Shown here: in pieces, positions 44,701 through 54,471 of the stretch | Layout of the letters: each line of letters starts with the position of its first letter | Position numbering within the stretch: position 1 is the stretch's first letter | From: Tricholoma matsutake | Taxonomy: Eukaryota; Basidiomycota; Agaricomycetes; Agaricales; Tricholomataceae | Assembly (NCBI GenBank): GCA_026075535.2 | Contig: AP026538.1 | Coordinates: 6,510,001-6,574,000, forward strand | DNA length: 64,000 nucleotides | Direction of reading: 5' to 3' | Position numbers and translations under genes: made by a program | Notes under the pieces: generated by a model | The model's input: the letters and a program-made list of their open reading frames with translations, nothing else | Told to the model about the DNA's origin: nothing | Databases searched by the model: none

Positions 44701-45699
44701 GGTGAGTTCGATCGCGTGATCCCATGGCTTACGCGCAGGAAGAGAGTCGAATGACTCCTTGGAGAACACGTCTTCAAACTCATGGAGATGAGGGAGTAAG
44801 GAGTTAGTAGAGGATTTAGCAGCGTTGTTTTTGTGGAAGGCCTCGGCGAGGCGTTGGGATATGTTCGATGTGGCACACACCTCATGCGACGAGCGAATCG
44901 CAGTGTAGAAGATCCGATCACCCTCCTCCACTTCCTCTGGGTCCTCATCATCATCATCCGAGTCCGGTATTAGATCAGGAACCCCTTCCAATTCCACTTC
45001 AGGTATAGGCAGGGGTCCAGCACGACACTTCTGAGTTCGTCGTATTGCCGCCTTCTGTTCACGACGTTCTTGCCTGGCTTCTGTGAAACACGTCCGACAG
45101 CGGGATGGACATCGGCTCATGGTAACCTCCCTGGTGCGCCAGTCGACCTCTGGGTTATGGTCTCGAAGCCATGGATATCCCAAAATCGCCTTTTGCTTTC
45201 CTAATTGAGTGACAGCAAAAAGGGCACGCTCACTATGATCTTTGTAACGGAGAACCAGGTCTGCAACCTCTCGGATGGCACCAGCTTCATTTGGGGATCC
45301 ATCCACGTTATATACAGGTATCGGACGTGAGAGTGAGCGAGTATTTAGACGATGTTGTTGTACCAGATGGGAATCGATGAAGAGACCAGTCGCACCAGAG
45401 TCCAGGAGCGCAGAAACACCGAGTATCTGTCCAGTGTCGGTCGTCTGCAGTTCGATGGCTAGGTTTAAGGAATGTGCAGAGGGAGTGGATGCCACAATAT
45501 ACTTGCGTGGTAGTTTACGCTCCCATGATTTAATTTTGGGACGTGGAGTAGAAGGAGAGATGGGGAGAGCAGGTACGTCTTTAGCCAACTTCGAAGGGTC
45601 AGAGAGGGGAGCAGTCACAGAAATGGATTCATTCTCCAGGGATTCAACTGACAAGACTTCAAAGCGGTTATGGACAGGCAGTGAGGGCGTACGATTCAC
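41797..45699 (-). CDS. pol: D1 Pol polyprotein (PR-RT-RH-IN-chromodomain)
   Basis: Open for 1,300 codons. Protease catalytic LLDSGATGLFID at residues 99-110. RT covers about 340-560 with KKDGSLRPVQDYRRLN and an intact YLDDILIF at 491-498. RNase H covers about 633-755 (RVEADSSDFATGAV, DKEMLAIMRALEEW, WTDHKNLEYF, TDALSR). Integrase has HH-GH and CRTCDLC zinc residues at 861-902 and a catalytic triad at Asp932 (VDFV), Asp992 (SDRGPQF) and Glu1028 (DGQTER). A chromodomain lies at about 1205-1260 ([31 protein letters not shown]). It overlaps gag by a few bases in the -1 frame with no ATG at the overlap (first codon shown is GTG), so expression probably uses -1 frameshifting or re-initiation. The protein is presumably processed into enzymes acting in cytoplasmic particles and then the nucleus. 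Confidence 0.97.
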   Translation of the reverse strand: MNRTPSLPVHNRFEVLSVESLENESISVTAPLSDPSKLAKDVPALPISPSTPRPKIKSWERKLPRKYIVASTPSAHSLNLAIELQTTDTGQILGVSALLDSGATGLFIDSHLVQQHRLNTRSLSRPIPVYNVDGSPNEAGAIREVADLVLRYKDHSERALFAVTQLGKQKAILGYPWLRDHNPEVDWRTREVTMSRCPSRCRTCFTEARQERREQKAAIRRTQKCRAGPLPIPEVELEGVPDLIPDSDDDDEDPEEVEEGDRIFYTAIRSSHEVCATSNISQRLAEAFHKNNAAKSSTNSLLPHLHEFEDVFSKESFDSLPARKPWDHAIELTPGATPSSCKVYPLSPEEQRQLDQFIDEHLASGRIRPSKSPMASPFFFVKKKDGSLRPVQDYRRLNNITVKNRYPLPLISELVNQLRGARYFTKLDVRWGYNNVRIKEGDEWKAAFRTNRGLFEPLVMFFGLTNSPATFQTMMNDIFHDLILEGVVCIYLDDILIFTRTVEEHRRITRLVLERLRRYKLYLRQDKCEFERTKIEYLGLIISEGQVEMDPIKVNGVTAWPTPTNKKEVQSFLGFINFYRRFIKDFSHHARPLFDLTGKEAWRWDNAQQEAFEKLKEMVTSAPILTFADDSRPFRVEADSSDFATGAVLSQQSPEDQKWHPVAFYSKSLSAVERNYEIHDKEMLAIMRALEEWRHFLEGAQHKVEIWTDHKNLEYFMTAKKLNRRQARWSLYLSRFDFSLHHRPGRSMGKTDALSRRADHGDGSGDNQNIVLLQPDLFTIRALEGIVPQGEERDILRDIRRANRSGLHEDVVARAVKELRKGSTLSLRAAEWAEKEDLLYFRDRIYVPNDPDLRRRIISQHHDSQIAGHPGRWKTLELTSRNYWWPQMSRLIGQYCRTCDLCLRTKVPRRKPIGELHPLPVPESRWDVVSVDFVVELPESNGFDAVMCTVDSVGKRAHFIPTHTTVSALGAARLYLHHVWKLHGLPGAFLSDRGPQFMAEFTRELYRLLGIKLLASTAYHPQTDGQTERVNQELEQYIRLFVNEHQDDWDDLLPLAEFGYNNHVHASTQQTPFLLDTGRHPRMGFEPRQTPSHIETVNEFTERMRDSLEEARAALAKAKDDMARFYNQRHSPTPQYKVGDRVYLDSSDISTTRPSKKLAHRFLGPFPIVKCVGTHAYRLRLPASMSRLHPVFHVVKLLPAPPDPFPGRHSHPPPPPTVIEGEPQYEVESILDSRLRRGKLQYLVHWKGYGYEENSWVEESDVNAPRLIKEFHRRHTAAPRRIQVTDFGRIRFRMHRGDAS

Positions 45700-46814
45700 T
45701 CGCTGCGAATAGGAAAATCCTGCTCCTCTACAACTTCCAGCTTAACCTCCTCTGCAACTTGATCCTTCGCTTCCTCAACATCTACAAGTGCCAACAGATC
45801 TTGCAGGAGTTCGTCTCGTCCCTCGGGGGTGAGCATGCGGATATCCTGACGATGGGGACACGCTCCAGCCCTGTGTCCAGGTTCCCCACAACGGTAGCAG
45901 AGATCCAACTTACGTGCACGGCTGCGGGCTGCATCAACATCCATTGGTACTGGGATATTGACGGCTGGTGTGGGAGTTTGACGAGCAGGAATGGGGTTAG
46001 GGCGGGGGAGGCTTCGATTGAAGGTGTAGGGTGTATGAGTGGTAGTTGGAGCACGGAATGCAGCATTAAACGCCGCATTTGTGAGTCGGTTCTCGTCACA
46101 GAGTGAAGCAGCTTCATACCAAGCAAGGATATCATCGTCCGCTGGGCGCCCTTCCAACATCTGTGCAATCTGGTCCTGAATTTCTCGGTTGAGCCCCCGT
46201 CGGAACTTCACCACCACTGGTAACCCACTCCCATACCCTGCCATGTCCACCAAATCCTTGAACTCATCGATATAGTCGTCCACGGATCGACGTCCCTGGT
46301 GGTAAGTGGATGACTCAAGTCGTGTCACTGCTCGGTGGCGTTCATTGAGGGGGCAGAAGTGGCGTACGAACTCAGCTCGAAAGTCACCCCAAGTGGAGAA
46401 AGGTAGAGAACCGAGTTCTTTAGTTTGACGTAGGATACGGTCCACATAGAGATAGGCGCGTTCAGATTTCATGTATGTGAAGGCCCAATAAATTTTTGCA
46501 GCCTCATCGACGAATTGATGCGACTGGAGACTAATGTATAACTCACAGGAATTAAGGAATGCACGTCCCTGCGCACGTGCACCATTAAATTCGGCGGGGG
46601 GGGACGGTTTGATCTGGGCACGTTCCTTAGTGGACGCGTTTGGCAAAACATCGTTGTTGGGTGCGCTTGGAGTCGTGAAGGGGGAACTATTAGTCGTAGG
46701 GTTAGCCTGGAGGGTCCTAACGAAGTTTTCAATCGTAGATTTAAGCGAGTCGATTTGCGCGCGCATTCCGGAAACGTCGCTTTCAAGCGCGTCGAAGCGT
46801 TCTGATGCGTCCAT
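45696..46814 (-). CDS. gag: D1 Gag capsid/nucleocapsid protein
   Basis: 372 residues from MDASERFDALESDVSGMRAQ, with an N-terminal coiled-coil-like stretch (residues 1-40). The retrotransposon-gag core is at about 75-250 (FNGARAQGRAFLNSCELYIS, WGDFRAEFVRHFCPL, SVDDYIDEFKDLVDMAGYG, KFRRGLNREIQDQIAQML). A single CCHC zinc knuckle CYRCGEPGHRAGAC has C306, C309, H314 and C319. The acidic C-terminal tail runs into the pol overlap. The protein should assemble the virus-like particle and package the RNA. The start chosen is the first ATG with conserved sequence in D2 and D3 (NMDASEHLD there). Confidence 0.96.
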   Translation of the reverse strand: MDASERFDALESDVSGMRAQIDSLKSTIENFVRTLQANPTTNSSPFTTPSAPNNDVLPNASTKERAQIKPSPPAEFNGARAQGRAFLNSCELYISLQSHQFVDEAAKIYWAFTYMKSERAYLYVDRILRQTKELGSLPFSTWGDFRAEFVRHFCPLNERHRAVTRLESSTYHQGRRSVDDYIDEFKDLVDMAGYGSGLPVVVKFRRGLNREIQDQIAQMLEGRPADDDILAWYEAASLCDENRLTNAAFNAAFRAPTTTHTPYTFNRSLPRPNPIPARQTPTPAVNIPVPMDVDAARSRARKLDLCYRCGEPGHRAGACPHRQDIRMLTPEGRDELLQDLLALVDVEEAKDQVAEEVKLEVVEEQDFPIRSE

Positions 46815-46949
46815 GTCGCTAGGGAGCGCGTTTGGCGAAAATGGCGGCGCAATAAAGGCGAGAGTATCTGGAACGGTGTGTAGGGACTCTGTGGAGCTTT
46901 GGGAAGCGTCGTCCAGTCCGTACCTGCCTATTTTGGGCAGCGCGTTCGC

Positions 46950-46980
46950 GATTTTCGGGCCTTAGGGGAGAGTTTTCTAC
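46950..46980 (-). promoter_or_regulatory. D1 primer-binding region, possible self-priming
   Basis: Directly after the 5' LTR the element strand reads GTAGAAAACTCTCCCCTAAGG. GAAAACTCT is the exact complement of AGAGTTTTC inside the LTR (complement strand at 41462-41470), and TAAGG next to it is complementary to CCTTA beside that site. No tRNA-type TGG start is seen. Self-priming is known for the Tf1/sushi group of chromoviruses. Confidence 0.55.
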
Positions 46981-47406
46981 TATAAGGGCAACCTAAGCCT
47001 CTAGCAAAGGGAAATCCGAAGTTAAAATTATACTACATAATACAGGCATTGGGGGCGCACCTAGCAAAGGGAAATCCGAAGAGAAAACTCTAAGGATCCC
47101 CTTGCTGATGCCCAGTATATGTGAAGACGACAAAAATCAAATATAACCTAAAAATAGAAAAAGGCGGAGATAGGCGGATCAAGGCCGCCGAATGACATCA
47201 TACCAAGGGGTATGTGTCGGAAGGGGTACTCCGCCTCTAAATATAAAAGTGTCAACATATACAAACATGATAGCAAGGGAAAATTAGTAATAAAATCCGG
47301 AAAAATCATAGAAAATGAAGAATAGAAGGAAATGAGGTGGGGAAAAATATGGGACGAACATAAAAAATAGGAAAAACACACAGGGCACCCCCTTAGTCCC
47401 CTTACA
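46981..47406 (-). repeat. D1 5' LTR
   Basis: 426 bp, no difference from 41360-41785 found by eye. It contains the promoter on the minus strand, with the TATA-like region near 47240-47255. Confidence 0.97.
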
Positions 47407-50037
47407 ACTAGTAACTACTCCAACACTTCCTAGCCATCAGCTATAACCTTCACATACTATTGATCTACCAAAAGGCCCTTAGAATTCACACATCAACCCT
47501 CGACAATAAACATCATTTGCCATTGATCTCATCAATCCTCTTTGATATCAATCGATACTGCATCAGACCACGCCAAACACCTTCCTCCCTCATAGAACTA
47601 TGTTTACAACTAGTATCAACTAGTTGTCTTCCCTTTGGTCAGACTATGAACATTCAGAATGCCTTGCACCCTTCCTCTGACTTGTGCAAATATCATTGGT
47701 TGCCTCATCGGCAGTTTTGGTGGTTTTCCTGGGTTGAGTATCATCAATGTTCATCCTATATTTTTCCTCACTTCATTTCCTTCTGTTCTTCATTTTCTAT
47801 GATTTTTCCTTATTTTATTACTAATTTCCCTTCCTACCACATTTGTGCATGTTGACAGTTTTATATTTAGAGGCAGAGCACCCCTTCTGACATCCACCCC
47901 TTGGTATTATGTCATTTGGTGGCCTTGATCTGCCTATCTCTGCCTTTTCTATTTTTAGATTATTATTTGATTTTTGCAGTCTTCACATATACTGGGCATT
48001 GGCAAAGGGATCCTTAGAGTTTTCTCTTTGGATTTCCCTTTGCTAGGTGCGCCTCCAATCCCTGTAATATGTAGTATAATTTTAACTTCAGATTTCCCTT
48101 TGCTAGAGGCTGAGGTTGCCATTATAGTAGAAAACTCTCTCCTAAGGCCCGAAATCATGAACGTGCTGCCCAAGATAGGCAGGTACAGGGTGGACAATGC
48201 TTCCCAAAGATCCATGGACTCCCTACACATTGTTCCTGACAGTTCCACCTTTAGTGCACTGCCATTTTCACCAAACACACCCTCTAGCAACATGGATGCA
48301 TCAGAGCACCTTGATGCTGATGATACTCAATCCAGAAACCCAAACAAAACACCTAAAAGGGTCCTATTTGGTATAACACAAGTCAGAGGAAGGTTGAAAT
48401 TTGTTCTAAACTTTCACCAATCTCCAATAATAACAAACTAGATGATCCAAACAAAGTTTGGGATGTGCGAAGTAGTTTCAAGGTGTTGCAATATTTTTCA
48501 AGATGTTGCAATATTTTTAGGGATTGTGAAATGGACTGCAAAGATATTGGTGAGTGATGGAAAGGTTGATAAACAATGCAAGAGGTGAGCAATGATGAAT
48601 ATGAGAGGATGATGATAATATTGAGAGGCAAAATGAGGATGAACAAGTTTCAACAAAATCCAAAGAATTTTTGGACTAAAACTTGTGACTCAAACAATGA
48701 GAAGAGAGTTTTTAGCTTTCCACTACTAATACTATACTTGGGGATACTTCCCTTGTTATTCATTGTGGATAATACAAGGTTTTGTAGGTTAAAAAGAGAT
48801 AGTACCAAAAAGGCAATAGTGGGCATGTGGAGAACATGAGGCAAAAGAAAACATATGGACTTCAGGGATGAAGTGATAACTGATATGGAACAATAACCAT
48901 GAGTCTAGAGAGTGTGGGAGACAATAAATTGAAATATAGACTGTTCTTTTGTTCTAGAATTGGCTAAATATTGCAAATATCACAAAAATATCACAAAACA
49001 TCGTGATGCGCCTCGAGGTGATGTGTGCTGCATGAATATAGCCGAAATGTGGTTCATCAAAGTCAATTATGTAAAGGGGAAGTGATGAGAAGCATGCGAA
49101 GTGTTGGGGGCCCATGCTGAAGTGTGCGAAGTAGAAACTAAAAATGCGAAATCTTCGAAATGTCCGAAATTTGATTGGAAGCTTGCGAAATAGTTAGTGT
49201 TTTAAGGTCCGGTTCAGTCCGGTTTTTCGACCCCAAGATGGGCAACCAGCAACCACAACCAGTTGCAACTGGTGCCCAACTTAGGGCAACTGCAACCGAA
49301 CCGACTAGGACCGGTCCTAGTCGGTTCAGTTGCCCTCGAAAAACCAGTTGCCACTGGTTTTTCCAGCAATTTTTGATACATATTTTAATTTTACTATATA
49401 TTAAATACAACTAATTACAACACACCCTGCGAGCAGGTGCTCGCAGCGGTGGGGGGTCATTCAGAGAGCGAAAATAAGAAAATAAGACGAAAGAAAAAGA
49501 AAACCTAAAAAAACGATGCCACTCTTGTGTTGGCGGCATGGGTAGGGTCATCCCCCACATTCATTGTTGTTGTGGTTGCCCTGCATTCGTTGTTGTTGTT
49601 GCTGCTGTTCGTTGTCATGTTGTTGCACCCCCCCTGATGCCACGTCGGCATCCCCACCATTGTTCCCCGTCGTCGTTGTCCCTGTTGTCCATCATCCCTG
49701 CATTCATCATCCTCCCCATTCGCTGTCCCTGTTATACGTTGTCCCCAGTCATTCGTGTTCATGTTGTCATTTGATGTCCCCCTGTTCCATCTTTGTGCTG
49801 TTGTTCGTTACCCCCACCCATCTGTGTTGTCAGTCAGCACCACCATCACCCCCTACGAGCAGTGGCTCGCAGGCAGGGTGGCAGCGCTATGTGACATGGC
49901 ATTTGTGTGGCGTTGTTGTCAAGAAACGGGGCCCGTTGCAGCCCTGCGAGCAGATGCTCACAGCAGCAGCATAGGGCCAGGGAACGGTGATGGAGGGGGT
50001 GTACTTGGGGGCCATGCAATGTCGTTATCAACAGGAA

Positions 50038-50135
50038 AAACATAAAAAGAAAAAGAAAGTTAGTTCATAGTAAGAAATGAATCATAAAAAACATACCATA
50101 TGGCCCAAACGACATTCGTCGTCGTTTGGGCCCGC
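50038..50135 (-). other. Palindromic exon and decayed intron in hAT-3
   Basis: Minus strand: exon palindrome at 50102-50135 (GGGCCCAAACGACGACG...), donor GTATGT at 50096 and branch ACTAACTT, but no acceptor AG follows at a sensible distance, so splicing is probably lost. Confidence 0.55.
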
Positions 50136-50264
50136 GGGGGTGGTGATAACGACACATCCATGTTGTTGTTGTTGTCGCTGTTGGCATCGGCTGGCGTTGG
50201 CGGTGGCATTGCGTCATGGGAGCATGGGGTGGTGGGCCCGACGTCATCATCAAAAGGTTAGAAT

Positions 50265-50323
50265 CTGAAAAGGAAGAGTATTAGTTAGCCAAAAAGAATG
50301 ATTTAAGAATGAAAAAAACATAC
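50265..50323 (-). other. Spliceosomal intron (59 nt) in hAT-3
   Basis: Minus strand: exon ...CTCAG, donor GTATGT, branch CTAACTAAT and acceptor TTTTCAG. Its exon palindrome GGGCCCAGACGACACGC...ATCGTTTGGGCCC is at 50331-50363. Confidence 0.72.
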
Positions 50324-51845
50324 CTGAGGGCCCAAACGATGACTAGCGTGTCGTCTGGGCCCACTTTCTAGTAATCCAGCGCAGTATTTTGAGGTAGGAG
50401 GTGTAGATGGTAGGGATGATGCGGCGTTGTGGGTCATTCATGGTCGTGGGAGTTGTTTAGAAAGTGGTGCCACTTTCTTTTTGGGGAGCACAAGCACAAC
50501 CAAATGGTCTGTGCGCAGCCACGGGGTATATAAGGACTTGTGAAACAAGCTCTTTTTGCCCTGGGTTCACATTGCCCTTTTGTATACCGTAAATATAAGT
50601 ACAAGTAGACTACATTAGTTATATTTTTTCAAATACAGTACATAAATTTACTTAAGTAGTATGGGATATGTAGAACTGTAAGAAGACCGGTTGCAACTGA
50701 TTGCAACCGGTTTTCGAACGGTTTTCAAGTATTCTGAAATAGAGGCAACCAGCAACCCAACTGCCCCCTGAAACCAAGCAACCGCAACCAACGGCTCGGT
50801 TGCATTCGGTTGGGTTCGGTTATGTTGCGGGTTTTTTTCCAGTCCATTGGACTGGACCTTTAAACACTAGAAATAGTCAAAAAAGGTTCAAAAGATGCCG
50901 AAAATGGATGTGAATGATTGAGGGGTGATTGTGAATATTTGTGGCTGTGCATTGACTATCCACAAATCCACAAAATTGATTTCAGAGCTTGTACTGGCTG
51001 GTGGACCTATCAACGTGCTTGAAGGCAACATTACTGGAATATGCATGCAAATCAATTTGCTTAAATCTACAATCAAAAACTTTGTCAGAACCCTTCAGAC
51101 TAGCTCCACAACCAATATCCCCCCTATTGCACCTCCAAGCATGCCCAACAATGACACACCACCTAACACACCCACTAAGGAGCGCACCCAGATCAAACTG
51201 TCTCCCCCCCACTGAATTTAATGGTGCACATGTGCAGGGGCATGCATTCCTTAATTCCTGTGAGTTGTACATCAGTCTCTAGTCACATCAATTCATCGAC
51301 AAGGCTGCAAAAACTTACTGGGCCTTCACATACATGAAATCTGAATGTGCCTATCTCTACGTGGACCATATTCTGCCCCAAACTAAAGAGCTCAGTTCTC
51401 TACCTTTCTCCACTTGGGGTGACTTTTGAGCAGAGTTTGTATGCCACTTTTGTCCCCTCAATGAGTGCCACTGAGCAGTGACATGGCTTGAGTCATCCTC
51501 TTACCATCAGGCACTTTGATCCATGAATGATTATATCGATGAGTTTAAGTATTTGGTGGACATGGCAGGATATGGGAGTGGGCTACCAGTGGTGGTGAAG
51601 TTCTGATGGGGCCTCAATCGAGAAATTCAGGACCAGATTGCACAGATGTTGGAAAGGTGCCTGGCGGACGATGATATCTATGCTTGGTATGAAGCTGCTT
51701 CACTCTGTAATGAGAACTGACTCACAAATGTGGTGTTTAATGCTGCATTCCATGCTCCAACTACCACTCATGTGCCCTACACCTTCAATTGAACCCTTCC
51801 CCACCATAACCCCATTCCTGTTCATCAGACTCCCACACCAGCCAT

Positions 51846-52968
51846 TGATAGGTCCACATTGTCATTCAAGCTCAGAAAACACATCTATGATTGTTGTCAA
51901 AGCTCTATGAGTCTCTACAGACCTCTATAAAGCTCTACAAACCAATACGAACCTCTACAAAGTCACGAAAATGTTTCAAAATTCTTCGCATGCCTTCAGC
52001 CACCATAATACAACTCCCTCAACCTTTGTACAGCTCCAAATATACACTTGGAACATCGTCAAGGAGTTCCGAACCGGTTTTGAGCAATATCGCACTGATT
52101 TCGGGCCATGAACAAAGTCCAAAGAAACTTCAAAAATCTTTGAAAAACCTCAAACCTCAAAAAACATCTTCGGACAATTTCCTATTTGAACAATCTTTGG
52201 ATGCATGCTGGACACATGGGACACTATCTCAAGTATATTGAACACATTTTGACCACATGTGCATGCATACAATCCACTCGAAGCAGTTTCCAATGTTTTA
52301 TGCAATTTATAACAAGGACAGTCCACTTTTAGCTATTCTTTCTTATCATTTCTTCATCATGTGTTATATTTGCCATTTCTAGTCTCGCTTTATTGTTCTG
52401 ATATACTTCTATTGTCTTTTGCCTTGAGTTTTCCACATGTTTGCCTCATGTTCTCTAGCCTTTTTAGGTAGTTTCTTTATTTTATATAAAAAGATGTACT
52501 AGATACAAAGAAAAACAAGAAAGTCATTGTCTTCCTCGCAGATCACAGTGATTTGAGAGTTCAGTTTAGTCTTATTCAGTCTGAAGTCTGGTGTTTTATG
52601 CTAAACTTCTTTGAAAATCTTTGAAAATCTTTGAAAATCCTCAAAAATCCTCACATTATGCTATTTTTGCTCTCGTTTCCCTCGATTCGCCTTTGCTTTG
52701 CTTCTACTACTCGTCTAGTCCCCTGATCTTGCATCCAAACATATTTGCACACTCTGAATTCATTGATCTAGCCTCAAAATTCCTCAAAATTCCTCAAAAC
52801 ACATTCTTTTAGCTTTGAATTGTTTAGACAAGCAGTCCTTTTATGACTATTTGACGGTTGGTCTGACAGGTGACATCTAGAGGGCCTCGCATCCTTCCTC
52901 TAACCTGTGTTATACCATCCAAAGCCATTTAGTAGGTTTTATTTGGGTTTCCGGGTTGAGCATCATCA
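51846..52968 (+). repeat. E3: family-E LTR at a recombination boundary
   Basis: Starts TGATAGGTCC and ends GAGCATCATCA like the other E copies. The left flank is D3 gag, the right flank is near Gypsy-A' integrase, and there is no TSD. It contains CTCTACAAAG repeats at 51890-51965 and TATA-like TATATAAAAAGATGTACTAG at 52484-52503. Confidence 0.75.
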
Positions 52969-53815
52969 TTTTTGGAGCCCACCACGAGGGCTTTCTAGAT
53001 CAGTTCATCGTTGGACAGGTAACTGTTCAATGAAGTCCATTGAGATCAAGTTCCAAGGTCTTTCCAGGACCGGAAGTTGCTTCAGGAATCCATAGGATTT
53101 GTGTTGGGGTGACTTGGAGCATTTGCACATGGTACAAGACTTGAAAAAGTCCTGCACAGAGGTGCAGAGGTTGGGCCAGATGTATTCACATCAGAAGAGT
53201 TGGAGGGTTTTGTTTTGTCCAAAGTGGCCTGATAGAATATGGTCATGCTTGTGCTGCAAGACTTTAAGGTGGAGGTCCACAACATCCAGAATGTAAATCT
53301 GGTCAAAATGGCAGAGGAGTCCACTGTCATCTAGAGACCAATTTGGAGTGGATGGTGATGGAAGGTATGAGGAGGAGATGGGATCAAGAGGAAGTGAGGA
53401 TCAGATATTATTGTGGAGTTTTTCAATATCCATGAGAACAGCTTGTCTAATGATAGGTGTAGCAAAGAAAGTGGCTCAGAGGGAGGATGTGAGTTGTTCT
53501 TGGGTAAAGACAGGACAGAAGTTGCTTGGGTTTACAGAGGCAAAGTTGCTATTTCCCCCTTTGCAGCAGATGTCCCAATGTCTAGTGAGTGCATCAGGTT
53601 TTGCCCCTAGCTTTCCAGGGCAAAAGCGAATGGCAAGGTTGAGCTGTGAGAGGTATTCTGACCACTGAGCTTGTTGATGGGTAAGGAGTTTCATGGTGCT
53701 GAAGTATTCCAAGTTTTTGCAATCTGTGACCACATCTGTCAGGTTTCCAGAGCCTTTGAGGTACTGTCACCAGTGTTTGAAGGCTTCAAAAATAGGAGGT
53801 CTTTACTGTGCCCCA

Positions 53816-54095
53816 CATATTCCAAGCCAGTCCGCGTGGAATTTGGTGGACTCCACACAGACTAGCTCAGACTCCGCACAGACTAGCTTGGACTGGCACC
53901 CACTCATTTGGCTCAAATGTCCTGTATATTGCTTGGACTCCTAGAGAGTCCGCACAGACTTTTGTGGAGTCCGAGCTATTTTTGGACTTTTACTCGGAGT
54001 GTGCATGGACTTTGTCCGAGCAACATCAATTTACTCGGACTCAGACAGACTCGGACAGATACATGTCCAAGTCAAGTCTGAGTCAAGTCCATGGA
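53816..54095. repeat. TIR-3 left subterminal repeats
   Basis: Repeats of GACTCCGCACAGACTAGCTC and TTGGACT / AGTCCGAG type, related to those of TIR-1. Confidence 0.75.
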
Positions 54096-54142
54096 TGCAC
54101 AACAGAGGCTTAGCTGACTACAGAAAAATTATGTATTAAAGT

Positions 54143-54212
54143 AGAATCGAACCCCAAGCCTTGTTGCCAAGGATAAATAGTGCAGTTAACCACTACACCA
54201 CAGAGCCATTGT
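54143..54212 (-). other. tRNA-like module pointing to left end of TIR-3
   Basis: Minus strand: GTGGTGTAGTGGTTAACTGC (excellent D-arm/A-box) and GGGTTCGATTC (B-box, 54145-54155), a 5' stretch GGCTCTG and 70-75 nt spacing. This is the most tRNA-like of the six modules. The anticodon arm is not clearly paired, so a functional tRNA is not claimed. Confidence 0.76.
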
Positions 54213-54471
54213 CAGTAAGTGCAAACAATTCCATTATCTAACCGTATTTAAATCACATGACTCATGTGCAAGTTCAAGACACGTCAACAATCATTGTTGA
54301 TGTTGATCACCACCATCACTCTCGACACCACTGCCTCCCACCTCCCTCTACCACCACCACTGCCCAGTCAGCCCCTGCCTTCAATGCCTCTTGCACCAAC
54401 AGCAACAAACAGCAAACTAGCTGAGCCGATGCAACAGGACCCAATGAGCCAAGCTGACACAATGGGCCCAA

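Larger units (their letters stand above)
41360..47406 (-). mobile_element. Gypsy D1: intact, recently inserted retrotransposon (marY1-like)
   Basis: 6,047 bp, two 426-bp LTRs that are identical by eye, TSD ACTAG at 41355-41359 and 47407-47411, and open gag and pol with all catalytic motifs. LTRs begin TGTAAGGGG and end CCCTTATA on the element strand. The length and LTR size agree with what I recall for marY1 of Tricholoma matsutake. It is potentially autonomous. D2 (57879-62708) and D3 are older relatives. Confidence 0.97.
40481..47746 (+). repeat. E2: solo LTR of family E, split by D1
   Basis: E2 parts 40481-41359 and 47412-47746, start TGATAGGTTG, end GAGTATCATCA. It lies inside the D3 LTR; flanks ACATT / ATGTT are a decayed TSD. 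A short CATCGTTGAC array is at 40760-40800 and TATA-like ACATATAAAAGTCTGTAG at 41170. Confidence 0.75.
49194..50869. mobile_element. hAT-3: non-autonomous hAT-like element with palindrome/intron units
   Basis: Perfect 8-bp TSD GAAATAGT (49186-49193 and 50870-50877). TIRs are TAGTGTTTTAAGGTCC and, inverted, TAGTGTTTAAAGGTCC. Subterminal repeats are of the GGTTGCAACCGGTT type at both ends (49210-49360 and 50685-50845). The interior holds GCGAGCAGGTGCTCGC palindromes and units GGGCCCAAACGAC...GTCGTTTGGGCC with introns on the minus strand. No transposase is present. TAGTG ends and 8-bp TSD fit hAT. Confidence 0.85.
48318..51012 (-). repeat. E4: family-E solo LTR on the minus strand, holding hAT-3
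   Basis: Minus-strand start TGATAGGTCCACCAGCC at 51012, end GTATCATCA at 48318. It shares with E1-E3 the blocks GAACAAAAGAACAGTC and TTTTGCCTCATGTTCTC. Local CGAAAT / CTTCGAA repeats are at 49120-49190. Its TSD in D3 gag is weak (GATGCT / GTGCT). Confidence 0.7.
40422..51845 (+). mobile_element. Gypsy D3: decayed copy of the D family, multiply interrupted
   Basis: Pieces in order: LTR start 40422-40480 (TGTAAGGGGACTAGGGGG), LTR remainder 47747-48126, leader and gag start 48127-48317, gag 51013-51845. The breaks are E2 (which holds D1) and E4 (which holds hAT-3). The end is cut by E3. Pol is missing. It is clearly older and more diverged than D1 and D2. Confidence 0.82.
48127..51845 (+). pseudogene. 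D3 leader and gag remnant, split by E4
   Basis: The leader and gag start at 48127-48317 (AGAAAACTCTCTCCTAAGGC, then NMDASEHLDA). After E4 gag resumes at 51013: LKSTIKNFVRTLQ, HVQGHAFLNSCELYISL, YWAFTYMKSECAYLYVD, RLNEIQDQIAQML-like text to about 51845. There are many in-frame TGA/TAG codons where D1 has CGA or CAG. Zinc knuckle and pol are lost beyond E3. Confidence 0.82.
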
